Source: Bacteroidales bacterium
GTDB lineage: Bacteria > Bacteroidota > Bacteroidia > Bacteroidales > UBA932
Length of the DNA stretch: 42,709 bases
NCBI GenBank assembly: GCA_017428245.1
Contig: JAFRRF010000036.1
Span: forward strand, 1 to 42,709
Reading direction: 5' to 3'
Positions 40,473-42,709 of the stretch are shown here, piece by piece. Below the pieces are notes generated by a model. That model saw only the letters and a list, made by a program, of their open reading frames with translations, was not told the origin of the DNA and did not search any database. Position 1 is the first letter of the stretch; each line of letters starts with the position of its first letter. The position numbers were made by a program, and so were the translations under genes.

Positions 40473-41663
40473 ATGTATCAGAGGAAACAATATCACACTT
40501 TACTTGCAAGAATGCAGGAAAAACGCCGTTTTATCCAGGTAATTATGGGCCCGAGACAGGTCGGTAAGTCCACCTTGATGAAACAGGTTGTCAATGCTTT
40601 GGACATTCCGTTTGTCTTCTATCCTGCCGATGCCGTCCCTGCGACTCAACTTAGTTGGATAAGCGACTGCTGGAATGCAGCCCGCGCCAAGATGCGTGTG
40701 GAGGGACTGAAGGAACTCATTCTGGTCATAGATGAGATACAGAAGATTACCGGTTGGAGCGAGGTGGTCAAGAAGGAATGGGATACTGACACGTTCTACG
40801 ATGTTAACCTCAAAGTCATACTCTTGGGCTCCTCCCGCGTGATGCTGGACAAAGGTCTCTCCGATAGCTTGAAAGGACGCTTCGAGCGAATCATCCTCTC
40901 TCACTGGTCTTTCGCCGAAATGCACGATGCTTTCGGTTTCACCCTGGATCAATTCGTCTACTATAGCGCATATCCGGGTGCCGCAGAACTCATTGGCGAC
41001 GAAGATCGCTGGCGCGACTACATCACCGGCTCCATAGTTGATGCCACTATCAACAAAGACATCCTGGTCAACGAGAAGATTGCTAAACCGGCGTTACTCC
41101 GGCAGACCTTTGAACTGTCTGCCGCATATTCCGGGAAGGAGTTATCCTTTACCAAGATGATAGGTCAACTGCAAGATGCCGGCAACACAACAACCATCGC
41201 TGGTTATCTGAATCTTCTCTCCCAGGCCGGGCTTGTCTGTGGTTTGAACAAATATGCCGTAGATTTGGCAAGGAAGAAGAATAGTGTACCCAAGCATCAG
41301 GTTTATAACAATGCCTTAAAAAACATTTATTGCGAGAAGTCTTTTGCCGATGCTGTTCAAGACCGTTCTCTTTGGGGTAGGTTGTATGAGTCTGCTATCG
41401 GTGCTCATATCATGAGCTACGCGTATGCCGGTGATTACAAGGTATACTATTGGAGAACCGATCCGGGAACTGAGGTAGATTATGTTCTGGAGAAGAAGGG
41501 AAAGGTGATCGCCATTGAAGTTAAGAGTAATTCAGACCCCAGTAATAAAGGAATGGAAGAGTTCAAGGCCCAGTACAAACCCTATCTCGCATTGGTTGTA
41601 GGTGATGGCGGGATGAAGGCCGAAGACTTCCTGAGCAGCGACCCTGTCGATTTGTTCAAATAG
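40473..41663 (+). CDS. AAA ATPase with C-terminal DUF4143 domain
   Basis: A 396-residue protein of the AAA_14/DUF4143 group. Walker A is GPRQVGKST (residues 26-34), Walker B LILVIDEIQKI (about 82-92), and an arginine-bearing ILLGSSRVML sensor-like strand follows. The C-terminal domain has a PD-(D/E)XK-like pattern: EVDYVLEKKGKVIAIEVKS, with the Asp, the Glu and the Lys in nuclease-like order. Function in this family is not established; such genes are common accessory genes in Bacteroidota. Its composition is poorer in GC than the core genes to the left, and it lies just past a tRNA flanked by integration-like repeats, so recent acquisition is plausible. Confidence 0.88.
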   Translation: MYQRKQYHTLLARMQEKRRFIQVIMGPRQVGKSTLMKQVVNALDIPFVFYPADAVPATQLSWISDCWNAARAKMRVEGLKELILVIDEIQKITGWSEVVKKEWDTDTFYDVNLKVILLGSSRVMLDKGLSDSLKGRFERIILSHWSFAEMHDAFGFTLDQFVYYSAYPGAAELIGDEDRWRDYITGSIVDATINKDILVNEKIAKPALLRQTFELSAAYSGKELSFTKMIGQLQDAGNTTTIAGYLNLLSQAGLVCGLNKYAVDLARKKNSVPKHQVYNNALKNIYCEKSFADAVQDRSLWGRLYESAIGAHIMSYAYAGDYKVYYWRTDPGTEVDYVLEKKGKVIAIEVKSNSDPSNKGMEEFKAQYKPYLALVVGDGGMKAEDFLSSDPVDLFK

Positions 41664-41670
41664 TCACTTG

Positions 41671-41706
41671 AAGACCGCCGCCATCCCATCGGACAGCGGT
41701 GGTCTT
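41671..41706. terminator. Hairpin between convergent genes
   Basis: An 11-bp stem pairs 41671-41681 with 41696-41706, with one G-T pair. It lies between the convergent DUF4143 and lipoprotein genes. The following sequence is only modestly T-rich. Confidence 0.55.
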
Positions 41707-41735
41707 AATACTTTAAAGGCCTCCTCGAACCTTTT

Positions 41736-42275
41736 CTAACGGCCAAAGCGCAACTCAAACCGGTCGGCACTCTTGGAGCCACCATATTTGGATGCAGAGC
41801 AGTTCACGAGGGCTCCCTTGTATTCGTAGACCCACTGAAAGCCGTTGAAGTCGTCGAAACTCTTAATCTGCTCTCCTTTGTGGATGCCTTGCTCAGCACT
41901 TGTCTCCAGTTTGTAGATGGCTCCGCCATCGGCTACGGCCTGGCAACGTTCGAAAATGATCTTCTGCAGGTCACGCTCCTCAATACCCTTCGCGCCCTTG
42001 AATGTCAGGTTGGCGTTGCCGGGGCTTGCGGAAGCGCTGTAGAAAACCAGGTCTCCACCCGGATTGGGATCGACTCCGCAACGGTCCTTGATCAGCGCTG
42101 CGTAGTTTTGGTCATTGACGTCTCCAAGGGTCAGCGCTTTTACATCTGCCGCAGCAGTTGTTGCAGCGGCGGGCTCTGCTTGTTTCGACTCACTTTTTTT
42201 GTTGCCATTGTTCCCGCAGGAAACCAGCATCATGGCGCAGGCGATAAGCGTCAGGGTAATGAATGTCTTTTTCAT
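41736..42275 (-). CDS. Lipoprotein of unknown function
   Basis: A 179-residue protein with a clear lipoprotein signal (AMMLVSC, Cys at residue 20), then a low-complexity Lys/Ser/Ala linker (about 24-50). The mature domain begins near residue 50 (TLGDVNDQNYAALIKDRCG). It has two further cysteines (CGVDP and ERCQAV) which could form a disulfide, and a beta-rich C-terminal part (WVYEYKGALVNCSAS, FELRFGR). I do not recognise the family. It lies 26 bases after the truncated gene at the window edge, so the two are probably one operon. Confidence 0.8.
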   Translation of the reverse strand: MKKTFITLTLIACAMMLVSCGNNGNKKSESKQAEPAAATTAAADVKALTLGDVNDQNYAALIKDRCGVDPNPGGDLVFYSASASPGNANLTFKGAKGIEERDLQKIIFERCQAVADGGAIYKLETSAEQGIHKGEQIKSFDDFNGFQWVYEYKGALVNCSASKYGGSKSADRFELRFGR

Positions 42276-42301
42276 TTGTCGGTTCGTATCTAAGTGTTAA
42301 A

Positions 42302-42709
42302 CTAATAATCTGTCGGGTCTTTTGTCATAGGTCCTTCCCAGGTAACAGTCACTTCGTTTCCATCGTCATCGATGCCGGTTGCTTTCAGCTTGCAGTAGTC
42401 GTCTTCAGTGACCGTAAGCTCCAGTTTGCCTTGTTTTAAGATGGATTCGCCACCCTCGTCGCGGATAAACACTCCGCCCCAGGTATATCCGCCTTCCAGA
42501 ATATGTTCGTTGGAAAAAGTGGTGATCGTATAGGTGCCTGTCTCAAACTCAGCGGCAAAGTTGAAGTCGGCATAGACTTTCCGGTAAGGGTCCTCACGGA
42601 TTTCTATGGCCTTGCGGTAGTTCCCCCAATAGCATTTTGAGACCGTGGCGGTTTTGTCACCTCTCTTGACGGTGCCGCCGGCTTTGTCGCTTTGGGGCTC
42701 TTGTGCTAC
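42302..42709 (-). CDS. Unknown protein, C-terminal part (cut by window edge)
   Basis: The minus strand is open from the window edge to TAG at 42302, giving 135 residues of the C-terminal part of a protein. The sequence begins VAQEPQSDKAGGTVKRG and continues as a beta-rich, Gly/Thr/Glu-rich domain (FETGTYTITTFSN, GGYTWGGVFIRDEGG, LTVTEDDYCKLKATG). It looks like a secreted or surface protein domain. No family is recognised and its start is outside the window. It lies upstream of the lipoprotein gene at 41736-42275. Confidence 0.65.
   Translation of the reverse strand, partial: VAQEPQSDKAGGTVKRGDKTATVSKCYWGNYRKAIEIREDPYRKVYADFNFAAEFETGTYTITTFSNEHILEGGYTWGGVFIRDEGGESILKQGKLELTVTEDDYCKLKATGIDDDGNEVTVTWEGPMTKDPTDY

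Overview
The window is a gene-dense stretch of a Bacteroidota chromosome, most likely from the order Bacteroidales; I cannot name the genus. The grounds are the -7 promoter box TAnnTTTG in front of many genes, A/T-rich leaders instead of Shine-Dalgarno sites, and lineage-typical families: DUF4492 with cydAB, DUF4974, DUF4249, STN-type TonB receptors, DUF4369/TlpA lipoproteins and ferredoxin-fused aldo/keto reductases. Base composition is GC-rich through the core, which produces long antisense open frames, and visibly poorer in GC near the right end.

Layout. 1-780: start of an N-acetylmuramoyl-L-alanine amidase, a terminator-rich interval with short tandem repeats, and tRNA-Asp. 780-3684: cytochrome bd oxidase operon (DUF4492-cydA-cydB, minus strand). 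3738-4817: exported endonuclease/phosphatase-fold lipoprotein and a small membrane protein. 5105-9528: a cell-surface signalling and uptake cassette (ECF sigma factor, very short DUF4974 anti-sigma factor, STN TonB-dependent receptor, DUF4249 lipoprotein). 9617-15311: acyl-CoA transferase, mazG, an acetyltransferase-like protein, a TlpA-like lipoprotein and prfA. 15431-25273: polysaccharide dehydratase, lytic transglycosylase, S9 peptidase, rpsA, a short RNase Z and an S41 protease, all on the plus strand. 25260-31108: a tightly overlapped minus-strand run of mnmA, a serine hydrolase, a BaiN-like flavoprotein, a glucosaminidase and mltG. 31137-31236: SRP RNA. 31271-37940: cytidine deaminase, RsiV-like lipoprotein, GH2 glycosidase, mutarotase and two convergent ferredoxin-type aldo/keto reductases. 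37959-39998: priA. 40087-40159: tRNA-Phe. To its right lies an accessory-looking segment with an AAA/DUF4143 ATPase and two lipoprotein-like genes of unknown function.

Themes. Cell-wall hydrolysis recurs (amidase, MltD-like transglycosylase, MltG, glucosaminidase, penicillin-binding-type serine hydrolase). Gene junctions are often 1-, 4- or 8-base overlaps, implying translational coupling. A dispersed hairpin repeat occupies several gene-end gaps. Both tRNA genes are flanked by tandem 11-12 base repeats that look like remnants of integration. I found no CRISPR array, intact transposase or integrase. The most interesting items are the short anti-sigma cassette, the RNase Z lacking its tRNA-binding arm, the dispersed hairpin repeat, and the repeat-overlapped promoter of the DUF4143 gene.
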